A stretch of 64,000 nucleotides of DNA from the NCBI RefSeq assembly GCF_029989365.1, contig NZ_JAPRAQ010000023.1, forward strand, positions 62,001 to 126,000, in the 5' to 3' direction. Source of the stretch: Bradyrhizobium sp. Arg816. GTDB taxonomy: Bacteria; Pseudomonadota; Alphaproteobacteria; Rhizobiales; Xanthobacteraceae. A model generated the notes under the pieces. That model was not told the origin of the DNA. It searched no databases and saw only the letters and a program-made list of their open reading frames with translations. This document shows, piece by piece, positions 39,744-47,139 of this stretch; positions within the stretch are counted from its first letter, which is position 1, and every line of letters starts with the position of its first letter. The position numbers were made by a program, and so were the translations under genes.

Positions 39744-40400
39744 TCATCCTGGCTGCACGCCACCTACCTTTCCGATGAAGTTGCCGGCGACGCTGAGCGA
39801 ACCGTCAGCCAGCGCGAGCGGCAGGGCGGCGAGACGCCGCGGCGCCGGGCCGAACACGACCTGCGCGCCCTCGCGGGGATCGTATTCGGAGTTGTGACAC
39901 ATGCACTTGAACACATCCTTGTCGCCGACATCGCTCTTGACCCAGGCGGTGACGGGACATCCGGCATGCGAGCAGATCGCCGAATAGGCCAGGATGCCGT
40001 CGACGGCACGCGCGCGGGTCTTCTCGTCGAGCTCGGCGGGATCGAGTCTGACGATCAGGATTTCGTTGAGGCGCGAGGCGCTGCGCACCACCGATGTGTT
40101 GGGATCCTTCGGCCACGCATGGACCGGCGGTCCACCGGCCGGGAGATCGGCCGCGGTGATGAGCTTTCCCCCCTGGTCGCCTTCGGAGAAGACGAGGAGA
40201 TCACCCTTCTGCGGACGTTCGTCGGAGCCTGGCGGATCCTCGCCCGCGCGCGCCTGCGTGGAACAACCAAGGCAGGCGGTCGTGGCGAGCGCGCCAAGCA
40301 GCAGCGTTCGCCGCGTCTGTTCTATGCCCGCGTCGACTTCAGGTTCCGCGGTGCTCTCGGAGGACGATGAGGAAGTGGTGTTGAATGATGCGCGCGACAT
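39744..40400 (-). CDS. Tat-exported Rieske [2Fe-2S] protein paired with the third quinoprotein
   Basis: A 218-residue protein from ATG 40400. A Ser/Glu-rich N terminus is followed by a twin-arginine-type signal, EQTRRTLLLGALATTACLG, at 28-45, ending at a cysteine-containing LGCSTQARA that could also be a lipobox. The Rieske cluster motifs are CSHAGC near 156 and CMCHNSEYD near 178, giving the two cysteine-histidine pairs. A long domain before the cluster (DLLVFSEGDQGGKLITAAD and VRSASRLNEILIVRLDP) resembles the arsenite-oxidase or QcrA type. It is 117 bases upstream of the quinoprotein and on the same strand. It may take electrons from PQQ directly or link to the quinol pool; this pairing is unusual. 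Confidence 0.85.
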   Translation of the reverse strand: MSRASFNTTSSSSSESTAEPEVDAGIEQTRRTLLLGALATTACLGCSTQARAGEDPPGSDERPQKGDLLVFSEGDQGGKLITAADLPAGGPPVHAWPKDPNTSVVRSASRLNEILIVRLDPAELDEKTRARAVDGILAYSAICSHAGCPVTAWVKSDVGDKDVFKCMCHNSEYDPREGAQVVFGPAPRRLAALPLALADGSLSVAGNFIGKVGGVQPG

Positions 40401-40487
40401 GCACGTTAGCAGGCGCTGGAACTCTGCCGAAAAAAAGGCGGAGAATTGGCGCCGCAGCACATCAATATGTCTTTGCTCGCTTTGGTT

Positions 40488-40507
40488 GAACGCAAATGAA
40501 TGCGTTC
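40488..40507. promoter_or_regulatory. Inverted repeat upstream of the Rieske-quinoprotein operon
   Basis: GAACGCA (40488-40494) and TGCGTTC (40501-40507) form a 7-base perfect inverted repeat with a 6-base spacer, about 90 bases upstream of the Rieske start. The 264-base stretch 40401-40664 has no gene and is visibly richer in A and T. The repeat is a candidate operator for an unknown regulator. Confidence 0.4.
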
Positions 40508-40664
40508 CAGCGCATATTTGCAATTGCAACGTCGCGTCGCGCGATCGGCATGATGATTTTGCAGATCAGACCGATGATGCCGGAATTGGTGCAACGCGTT
40601 ATTGGTCGCGCAGCGCAACCTCGGAGCGATACAACTGCACGTTTTGCAGGCAGACTTGCTGTCG

Positions 40665-41129
40665 TCAGGACCGGAGCACGTGACGCGGCGCAGCGATGCG
40701 GCCGGCGATGGTCGCCGACGCCATCTCAAAACTGTCGGCGATGCGACGCGCCTTGTCGATGAAGAGCGCGGCCGCCGGCGGCGGACAGACCTCGCGCGCG
40801 GTCTGTTCGAACAGATCGAGCCAGCGGTCGAAATGATCGCCGACCAGCCTGAGCGGCACATGCGCCCGCATCGGCGAACCATGATAGCGGCCGCTCATCA
40901 GCACGACCGACGACCAGAAATCCCTAAGTTTGGCGAGATGCTCGTCCCAATTCTGCACGATCGCAAAGACCGGCCCCAGCAGCGCATCCTCGCGCACGCG
41001 TCCGTAGAAGCGGGTGACGAGCTCCCCGATCATCTCCTCGGTGATCCCGGTGCGCTCGATCGCATCCTGGGTCAGCAGGTTCCGCCGCGCGGCCGCCGCC
41101 TCGCGCTCGGCCTTCAGTCGATCCGACAT
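40665..41129 (-). CDS. Group III truncated haemoglobin
   Basis: A 154-residue globin from ATG 41129; ATG 41177 would add 16 residues, and the frame stays open further up through a repeat element. Group III traits are EEMIGELVTRFYGRVREDALLGPVF with the B-helix aromatic pair, the proximal region KLRDFWSSVVLMSGRYHGSPMRAH and the distal end DHFDRWLDLFEQTAREVCPP (each shown in part). It is cytoplasmic and may bind oxygen or nitric oxide. It is upstream of, and on the same strand as, the Rieske gene, with a 264-base gap, so a link is uncertain. Such globins are scattered in rhizobia with no fixed partner. Confidence 0.85.
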   Translation of the reverse strand: MSDRLKAEREAAAARRNLLTQDAIERTGITEEMIGELVTRFYGRVREDALLGPVFAIVQNWDEHLAKLRDFWSSVVLMSGRYHGSPMRAHVPLRLVGDHFDRWLDLFEQTAREVCPPPAAALFIDKARRIADSFEMASATIAGRIAAPRHVLRS

Positions 41130-41274
41130 GTCCTTCGTTATCCGTTCCGTTGTTCCCGCGGGCCGCCCGTTCGACATTGTCGGGCCAATTGCGCGCGGCG
41201 TCTTTGTCGCAGCGCAAATTGCGGGATCGAGCGGCGGGCGTTTCGAGTCCGGCGCCCGCACCTTGATCAGAATC

Positions 41275-41363
41275 GTAGGGTGGGCAAAGGCGCACTTGCG
41301 CCATGCCCACCCTCTCTCTCCAATCGCGACAATGGTGGGCACGCTTCGCTTTGCCCACCCTAC
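41275..41363. repeat. Palindromic intergenic repeat GTAGGGTGGGCAAAG
   Basis: GTAGGGTGGGCAAAG (41275-41289) is repeated perfectly inverted as CTTTGCCCACCCTAC (41349-41363). Between the arms is a second pair based on GGCGCA/TGCGCC and CATGCCCACC/GGTGGGCA. It is a widespread Bradyrhizobium-type palindrome, located just after the acyl-CoA dehydrogenase gene (lower coordinates on the minus strand). Confidence 0.8.
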
Positions 41364-41396
41364 GGCACCGCGGGTCCTTAGCACCCGGCTCCGTGA

Positions 41397-42248
41397 TTAA
41401 GTACCGTAGCTGTAAAAGCCCTGCCCGGTCTTGCGGCCGAGATGGCCGGCATCGACCATTTCCTTGAGCAAGGGGGCCGGACGGTATTTGGGGTCGTTGA
41501 AGCCCTTATAGAAGACCTCCATCACCGAGAGCATGGTGTCGAGCCCGACGAGATCGGCGAGCGCCAGCGGCCCGATCGGATGGTTGCAGCCGAGCTTCAT
41601 GCCGGCGTCGATCTCCTCGGCGGTCGCGATCCCTTCCTGGAGCGCAAAGATCGCCTCGTTGATCATCGGGCACAGGATGCGATTGACGGCGAAGCCGGGG
41701 CTGTTCTTGGCCGTGATCGCCACCTTGCCGACCCGCTTGGCGAAATCCAGCGCCTTGGCGTGGGTGTCGTCGGAGGTCTGCAAGCCGCGGATGAGTTCCA
41801 GCAGCGCCATCACCGGCACCGGGTTGAAGAAGTGCATGCCGATGAAGCGATCGGGACGATCGGTTGCGGCGGCAAGCTTCGTGATCGAGATCGAGGAGGT
41901 GTTGGTCGCGAGCAGCGTGCGCGGCGACAGCGTGGCGCAGAGGTCCTTCAGTATCTTGACCTTGAGCTCCTCGTTCTCGGTCGCGGCCTCGATGACCAGG
42001 TCGCAATCGGCGAGCTTCGCGCGATCGGTGGTGCCGGTGATGCGCTTGAGAGCCGCCTCGCGATCGGCCGCCGACATCTTCTCCTTCTTGACCAGGCGCT
42101 CGAGGCTGCCGCCGACGGTCGACAGCCCGCGGTTCACCGCCGCATCGGAGATGTCGACCATCACGACCGAGAGCCCGGCCGCGGCACAAATCTGCGCGAT
42201 GCCGTTCCCCATGGTCCCTGCCCCGATGATGCCAACCGTGTTGATCAT
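41397..42248 (-). CDS. 3-hydroxybutyryl-CoA dehydrogenase
   Basis: A 283-residue cytoplasmic NAD(P)-dependent enzyme of the 3-hydroxyacyl-CoA dehydrogenase family. ATG 42248 begins directly at the Rossmann fold (INTVGIIGAGTMGNGIAQ). The catalytic histidine is in DRFIGMHFFNPVPVMALLE near residue 139, the glutamate in VIEAATENEELK near 90, and the C-terminal dimerisation domain holds FAVNRILCPMINEAI and NHPIGPLALADLVGLD. It interconverts 3-hydroxybutyryl-CoA and acetoacetyl-CoA, in butyrate or polyhydroxybutyrate metabolism. In Bradyrhizobium it commonly follows electron-transfer flavoprotein genes, which are not seen here. Symbols hbdA, paaH or fadB are used for relatives, so none is assigned. 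Confidence 0.93.
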   Translation of the reverse strand: MINTVGIIGAGTMGNGIAQICAAAGLSVVMVDISDAAVNRGLSTVGGSLERLVKKEKMSAADREAALKRITGTTDRAKLADCDLVIEAATENEELKVKILKDLCATLSPRTLLATNTSSISITKLAAATDRPDRFIGMHFFNPVPVMALLELIRGLQTSDDTHAKALDFAKRVGKVAITAKNSPGFAVNRILCPMINEAIFALQEGIATAEEIDAGMKLGCNHPIGPLALADLVGLDTMLSVMEVFYKGFNDPKYRPAPLLKEMVDAGHLGRKTGQGFYSYGT

Positions 42249-42642
42249 TGCCGCGTATCCTTCATCCTTGCGGGCGTGCCAGACGGCCCGGCCCCATTGT
42301 TCCTGCATCAGGGTCTAGCACCGCCGCCGGGCGGGTGCGACCTGATCCTGCCCTTCCATAAAGCATCCGAGGCGGGAATAAAGCCGCTCTTCCGTCGCTA
42401 AAGCGTACGATTTGGCATTCCTGCGGGCCACGTGGGCCCGGTTTTGCGTCAGGTCCCGCCCCCGGGACGAGGCCCGCGGCGCAAAGAGGACCCGGGCGCC
42501 GGCCCTGGGGCATTCCGGCCTCGGCCACACAATGGCCCTTTAGCAAAAATAGAATTTCGGCTAAATGGCAATAGGATGCACCGTTACACTCTTGTGACAT
42601 AGGCCACACCGGCTTCGTGCCCAGCCTGCTAGCGTCGCGCAC
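42249..42642. promoter_or_regulatory. Divergent upstream region of the dehydrogenase and pstS-like genes
   Basis: A 394-base region without a gene. The first 280 bases are very GC-rich with several small GC hairpins (for example near 42430-42510). The last 110 bases are AT-richer and contain TTTAGC (42539-42544) and GCTAAA (42560-42565), a short inverted repeat, then CGTTACACTCTTGTGACAT, which is only a weak match to a Pho box. The pstS-like promoter should be here. Confidence 0.4.
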
Positions 42643-43695
42643 ATGAAGAAACATATTGCGCTACCAATCATCTTCACCGCTCTGCTCGTCGCCACGGAAA
42701 GCCTGGCGGCCGAGACCAAGGGAGCCGGCTCAACCTTCGTTTCGCCTGTGATGGCGAAATGGATCGACGCATACAAGACGAAGACCGGCAACACCGTCAG
42801 CTATCAAGCGGTCGGCTCCAGCATCGGCGTCAGCCTGATCAAGAAAGAGGCCGTCGACTTCGGCGCAAGCGACATGCCGCTCGATCCCAAGGAGCTGGAC
42901 AGGCTCGGCATGATGCAATTCCCGATCGTGATCGGGGGCGTCGTGCCGGTCGTCAATATCGATGGGGTCAAGCCCGGCCAGATCCGCTTCACCGGCCAGA
43001 TGCTCGCCGACATCTATCTCGGCAAGCTGAAATCATGGAACGATCCGGCCATTCGCGCGATCAACCCCGACATCAGGCTGCCGAACACTGCAATCACGGT
43101 GGTTCATCGCACGGACGGATCCGGCACGACGTTCAACTGGTCGAACTACCTCTCGAAGGTCAGCCCGCAGTGGAAGTCGAGCGTGGGCGAAGGCACCTCG
43201 GTCGAGTGGCCGCTTGGTCTCGGCGGCAAGGGCAATGATGGCGTCGCCTCGCTCGTCAGCCTCGTTCCGGGCTCGATCGGCTATCTCGAATACACTTACG
43301 CCCTGCAACGGCTCGACAAGATTTCTTTCGGCGTCGTGCAGAACAGCGCCGGCAATTTCGTCGTCCCCGACGCCGCATCGTTCCAGGCGGCGGCCTCGAG
43401 CGCGGACTGGAGGGCGGAGAAAGGTTTCCATCTCGTGCTGACCAACGCGCCCGGCGAAGACGCCTACCCCATCACAGCCACGACGTTCGTGCTGATGCCG
43501 AAGGCGCCGAAATCCGAGGAACGATCGGCAGCCACCATCGACTTCATGCGCTGGTCGCTGGAGAACGGAAAGGCCCAGGCCGAGACGCTCAATTACGTGC
43601 CGCTGCCGGCCGCCCTGGTCGACCAGATCGAGCGTTACTGGGAGCAGAGCCTTGGTGCGTCCACGATCTCGGCATCGGCTGCGGTCAAGCGCTGA
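42643..43695 (+). CDS. PstS-like phosphate ABC transporter substrate-binding protein
   Basis: A 350-residue periplasmic binding protein. The signal peptide is HIALPIIFTALLVATESLAA. Phosphate-binding motifs of PstS are present: KGAGSTFVSPVMAKW near residue 27, YQAVGSSIGVSLI near 54, DFGASDMPLDP near 73, and RTDGSGTTFNWSNYL near 155. Near 191 VGEGTSVEWPLGLGGKGNDGV is typical. pstC, pstA and pstB do not follow, so this is an orphan copy that may serve a transporter encoded elsewhere or act as a phosphate scavenger. The weak Pho-box-like sequence upstream gives little support for phosphate control. The length is normal. Confidence 0.9.
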   Translation: MKKHIALPIIFTALLVATESLAAETKGAGSTFVSPVMAKWIDAYKTKTGNTVSYQAVGSSIGVSLIKKEAVDFGASDMPLDPKELDRLGMMQFPIVIGGVVPVVNIDGVKPGQIRFTGQMLADIYLGKLKSWNDPAIRAINPDIRLPNTAITVVHRTDGSGTTFNWSNYLSKVSPQWKSSVGEGTSVEWPLGLGGKGNDGVASLVSLVPGSIGYLEYTYALQRLDKISFGVVQNSAGNFVVPDAASFQAAASSADWRAEKGFHLVLTNAPGEDAYPITATTFVLMPKAPKSEERSAATIDFMRWSLENGKAQAETLNYVPLPAALVDQIERYWEQSLGASTISASAAVKR

Positions 43696-43829
43696 GGCTC
43701 GAAGCAAGCCTGGTCAGAGATCAATCGCCGGCAGGCCATTCCCCGCTGGAACCTTGCGCGCGTCGAGCACGTTGAGCTGGCACCGGGCCTGAACTCGGCC
43801 GGTTGGAGGCCTTGCGATCTTTTCCGACG

Positions 43830-45043
43830 ATGAAGACATCGACCACGGTGACCTCAGGAGTTCGGTAACCCCCTGGGTCACGAGCGGCGGACCAGACGTT
43901 CGACCCGTCATCGGAAGCTTCGCATGCGACGTCCTGGTTATCGGTGCGGGGATCACCGGCGCTATGATCGCCGAAAGCTTCACCCGTCGCGGGCACGAGG
44001 TCGTCGTCATCGACCGGGAAACTCCCGGACATGGCAGTACCGGCGCAAGCACCGCGATGTTGCTCTGGGAAATCGATCGACCGTTGTCCGAGCTTACCCA
44101 GGCCTACGGATTCGAACGCGCGGCGCGTTGCTACACGGCGAGCCTCCGCGCCGTCCAGGGCTTGTTGTCGTTGACGCGCCACTATCGCATCCCATGCCAC
44201 ATCAGAGATCGGCTTTCACTCTACCTTGTAGTTGATGACAGCGGAAAATCCCTGAAAGAGGAGTCTGATCTGAGAGCGCGCGCCGATCTGCCCGGCGTAT
44301 TTCTCGATCACGCGTCACTGCTCCGCCGGTTTGAGGTTGCCCGCGCGGGTGCGATCCTGTCGCCGCTTGCCGCAGATGCCGATCCTGTCGAGCTCACTCA
44401 CGGACTTCTGAAGATTTCCATCGGACGGGGGGCCCTTGTCCGGCAAGCCAACGCGACGGCTTTTGAAAGTGCCGGCGCCAAGGTCGCCGTTGGCCTCGAC
44501 GGCGGCCACGAGATCGAGGCGAACCGCGTGGTGTTGTGTACGGGTTACGTGATGCCCAGCATCGTGCGTCCGACCATCCAGCGCCCGGCCTCGAGCTGGG
44601 CCATTGCCACAGAGCCTCAACCCCAAAATCTGTGGCCCGAAGACGCGCTGATCTGGGAAGCGAGCCATGACTACCACTATGCCCGCAGCACATCGGACGG
44701 CCGGATCATTTTCGGCGGTGAGGATGATGATTCCGCGATCGAACCGCAGGCGCGCGAGGCGCTCACCCCTGCCAAGCGGGAACGCCTGAGGCAGACGCTT
44801 GGGGCGCTTTGGCCTCGATCATCCCACAAGATCGACTATTGCTGGTCGGGGGCGTTCGACACGACGCAGGACGGATTGCCGCTCATCGGCGCGGTGCCCG
44901 GCCAGAAGAACATTTTCGCCGCCTATGGTTACGGCGGCAACGGCATTACGTTCAGTTATCTTGCGGCTGAACTGCTCGCGACGTTTTGCTCCGGAGGCAA
45001 CTCTCCGCTACTTGACGACTTCGCGATCGATCGCACCGCCTGA
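43830..45043 (+). CDS. FAD-dependent oxidoreductase (DAO family) with apparent 5' frameshift
   Basis: A flavoprotein of the D-amino-acid-oxidase/glycine-oxidase fold. The FAD-binding DVLVIGAGITGAMIAESF begins at 43928, but the first in-frame ATG is at 43964, inside that motif, and no ATG, GTG or TTG exists upstream back to a stop at 43790. ATG 43830 starts 12 codons in another frame and meets a stop near 43866; a one-base indel around 43855-43865 would join it to the main frame. Later motifs are intact: STGASTAMLLWEI near residue 60, AGAILSPLAADADP, and the C-terminal YGYGGNGITFSYLAAEL. It probably oxidises an amine or amino acid. Either the gene is damaged, uses an unusual start, or the assembly has an error here. 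Confidence 0.7.
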
Positions 45044-45305
45044 GCAGACCGACCATCGAAGCGCTCCATATGGGACATCTCGGGGCGGAGCCACCGAAGA
45101 GCGAAGCACGGCTCAGATCACGTCCCGGAAGCCTGCATAACACGGCACCGACGTTCTTTTTTTGGATGAATCGCGTTTTCAAATCGTTCCTGCCCGGTAT
45201 TCTGTCGTTGAACAAGACTCGCAGGGACCAGTCCGTGAAGCGATTGCGCGGCCTCGACATCGACGAACCCGAGGCATTCTGCCCGACGCCAAAGCGTCCG
45301 GCCGG

Positions 45306-46004
45306 ATGAACGATTTCGCGCGATCCGTCGGCGCCGCGCTCACGCTGATCGGCGAGGCCGACGCCGAGCTGCTCGGCATCGTCGCACTGTCGGTTCGTGT
45401 CAGCCTGACCGCCGGCATCGTCGCGCTGCTGATCGGCGCGCCCTTCGGGGCCCTGCTCGCGATCACCCGATTCCGCGGGCGACAGGTCGTCATCGTGCTG
45501 ACCAACGCGCTGCTCGGCCTTCCGCCGGTCGTGGTCGGGCTTGCGCTCTATCTTCTGCTGTCGCGGTCCGGCCCGCTTGGGGCAGCCGGACTGTTGTTCA
45601 CGGCAACCGCCATGGTGATCGCGCAGACCCTGCTCGCGACCCCGATCGTGGTCGCGCTGGTGCACCGGCCGGCGAGCCTGCTCTGGGCCGAGTATGGCGA
45701 CCTCGCGCGGATCGACGGACTATCGACACTGCGCAGCATCGGCCTGCTGTTCGCGCTCGGCCGAACGTCCCTGCTGACGGCCTTTCTCGCGGCTTTCGGA
45801 CGCGCGATCGCCGAGGTCGGCGCGATCATCATCGTCGGTGGCAACATCCGCGGCTTCACGCGCACGATGACGACCGCGATCGCGCTGGAGACCAGCAAGG
45901 GCGACCTGCCGCTGGCCCTCGGGCTCGGGCTGATCCTGCTCGCGCTCAGTGTGGCGGTGTCGACCGTCGCCTTCCTGCTAGTGGGACGCGTTGGGGAAAA
46001 ATAG
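45306..46004 (+). CDS. tupB: Tungstate ABC transporter permease (TupB)
   Basis: A 232-residue inner-membrane permease from ATG 45306, with about six helices: LGIVALSVRVSLTAGIVALL, VVIVLTNALLGLPPVVVGLAL, AAGLLFTATAMVIAQTLLA, SLLTAFLAAFGRAIAEVGAI and LALGLGLILLALSVAVSTVAF (each 20 or fewer residues shown). The EAA-like loop with ARIDGLSTLRSIGLLFALGR near residue 140 and the FGRAIAEVGAIIIVGGNIRG segment are typical of TupB/WtpB permeases for tungstate or molybdate. It converges on tupA, overlapping it by 27 bases at the 3' ends. No tupC ATPase gene is seen. The transporter would supply metal for molybdopterin enzymes such as the two oxidoreductases in this window. Confidence 0.88.
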   Translation: MNDFARSVGAALTLIGEADAELLGIVALSVRVSLTAGIVALLIGAPFGALLAITRFRGRQVVIVLTNALLGLPPVVVGLALYLLLSRSGPLGAAGLLFTATAMVIAQTLLATPIVVALVHRPASLLWAEYGDLARIDGLSTLRSIGLLFALGRTSLLTAFLAAFGRAIAEVGAIIIVGGNIRGFTRTMTTAIALETSKGDLPLALGLGLILLALSVAVSTVAFLLVGRVGEK

Positions 46005-46787
46005 CTGCTCGCCGCCGACCTTGTAGCCGGCGATCGCATCCTGCCCCTTCGGCGAGACCAGCCAGTCGATGAAGGCCTGTGCGTCCTTCGCCTTCACGTT
46101 CGCATGCGTGGCCGGATTCACCAGCATGACGCCGTACTGGTTGAACAGCCGCTTGTCGCCCTCGGTCAGGACGGCAAGCTCGCCCCGGTTCTTGAACGAC
46201 AGCCAGGTGCCGCGGTCCGACAGAAGATAGGCATTCGACGACGAGGCCATGTTCAACGCCGGACCCATGCCCTGGCCGATCTCGCGATACCAACTGTCCT
46301 TGCCGGCGCCGATATCGACGCCCGCCTCCTTCCACAATCTCAGCTCGGCCGCATGGGTGCCGGACTTGTCGCCGCGCGAGATGAAGGTTGCCTTTGCCGC
46401 CGCGATCTTGCGCAGCGCATCCGTGACGTCCTTGCCGCCGGCGATCTTTGCGGGATCGCTCTTCGGACCGACGATGATGAAGTCATTGTACATGACATCG
46501 AAGCGCTTCACGCCCTGCCCCTCGGACATGAACTTGTCCTCGGCAGGCCTGTCATGCACGAACACCACGTCGGCATCGCCGCGCCGCCCGATATCGAGCG
46601 CCTGGCCGGTGCCGACGGCAACGACCTTCACCTCGATGCCCTCCGCCTTCGAGAACAACGGCAGCAGGTAACCAAACAGGCCCGACTGTTCCGTCGACGT
46701 CGTCGAGGCCACGGTGATGGTGCGATCCTGCGCGAATGCGCATGTCGACCAGGCCAGAACCGCTGCGATGGCGGCAAGCTTCTTCAT
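45978..46787 (-). CDS. tupA: Tungstate ABC transporter substrate-binding protein (TupA)
   Basis: A 269-residue periplasmic protein with signal peptide KKLAAIAAVLAWSTCAFA. The oxyanion-binding motif ITVASTTSTEQSGLFGYLLP near residue 24-43 contains the TTTS-like element that defines TupA. Further traits are VVAVGTGQALDIGRRGDADVV near 56 (in part), HDRPAEDKFMSEGQG, DFIIVGPKSDPA and ISRGDKSGTHAAELRLW near 137. It binds tungstate and molybdate. Orientation is unusual: tupA and tupB face each other and overlap, whereas tupABC is normally one operon. They must be transcribed separately here. Confidence 0.9.
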   Translation of the reverse strand: MKKLAAIAAVLAWSTCAFAQDRTITVASTTSTEQSGLFGYLLPLFSKAEGIEVKVVAVGTGQALDIGRRGDADVVFVHDRPAEDKFMSEGQGVKRFDVMYNDFIIVGPKSDPAKIAGGKDVTDALRKIAAAKATFISRGDKSGTHAAELRLWKEAGVDIGAGKDSWYREIGQGMGPALNMASSSNAYLLSDRGTWLSFKNRGELAVLTEGDKRLFNQYGVMLVNPATHANVKAKDAQAFIDWLVSPKGQDAIAGYKVGGEQLFFPNASH

Positions 46788-46865
46788 GCGTCGTCCCCAC
46801 TTTCCAGACGTTTCAAATTACGCCAGGAAGGACGACGCCGGGAAGCCCCGACGTTCGGCTCAGGA

Positions 46866-47045
46866 TCAGCGGTCGGGGCAGTACCGCATGACGGCGCGGA
46901 TCGCCTGTGGCCCCGGCTCCTTCACCCAATCGTCTTCGTGCAGCCAAAGCTTGTCGTCATCGATGACATACGCGAGCGTCACGGTGTCGAAGCCTCTGGG
47001 ATTGCGGACCCTGACCTCGCACCGATGTTCTGCAATTGGTCCCAC
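46866..47045 (-). CDS. Small hypothetical protein of 59 residues
   Basis: Reading the minus strand from GTG 47045 to TGA 46866 gives a 59-residue protein containing EHRCEVRVRNPRGFDTVTL, AYVIDDDKLWLHEDDWVKE and AVMRYCPDR (in parts). Third codon positions are nearly all G or C, as in real genes of this genome, and the sequence has a plausible mix of charged and aromatic residues with two cysteines. GTG follows a stop codon directly, so this is the only start; there is no clear ribosome site. It is upstream of tupA on the same strand. No family recognised. Confidence 0.45.
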   Translation of the reverse strand: MGPIAEHRCEVRVRNPRGFDTVTLAYVIDDDKLWLHEDDWVKEPGPQAIRAVMRYCPDR

Positions 47046-47139
47046 CTACATTGACATTGATGTGACGGCCGGGGCAGTTTTTTGCATTGCTGGCGAATCA
47101 GCGATTGCTTCACGCCGAGTACCTCTTGGACAACTCCCT

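Noticed and set aside
41275..41363. Insertion sequence ends
   Set aside because: The inverted repeats enclose under 60 bases without a transposase and match the class of dispersed palindromic repeats seen elsewhere in the window.
42595..42605. Pho box before the PstS-like gene
   Set aside because: Only one half resembles the consensus and the spacing is poor, so phosphate control was not claimed.
45162..45305. 48-residue N-terminal extension of TupB
   Set aside because: It is arginine-rich without membrane or family features; ATG 45306 gives the normal TupB length.
46714..47139. N-terminal extension of the acidic repeat protein back to 46714
   Set aside because: It overlaps tupA and the small minus-strand gene, has a composition unlike the rest and has no ribosome site; the open frame is probably fortuitous.
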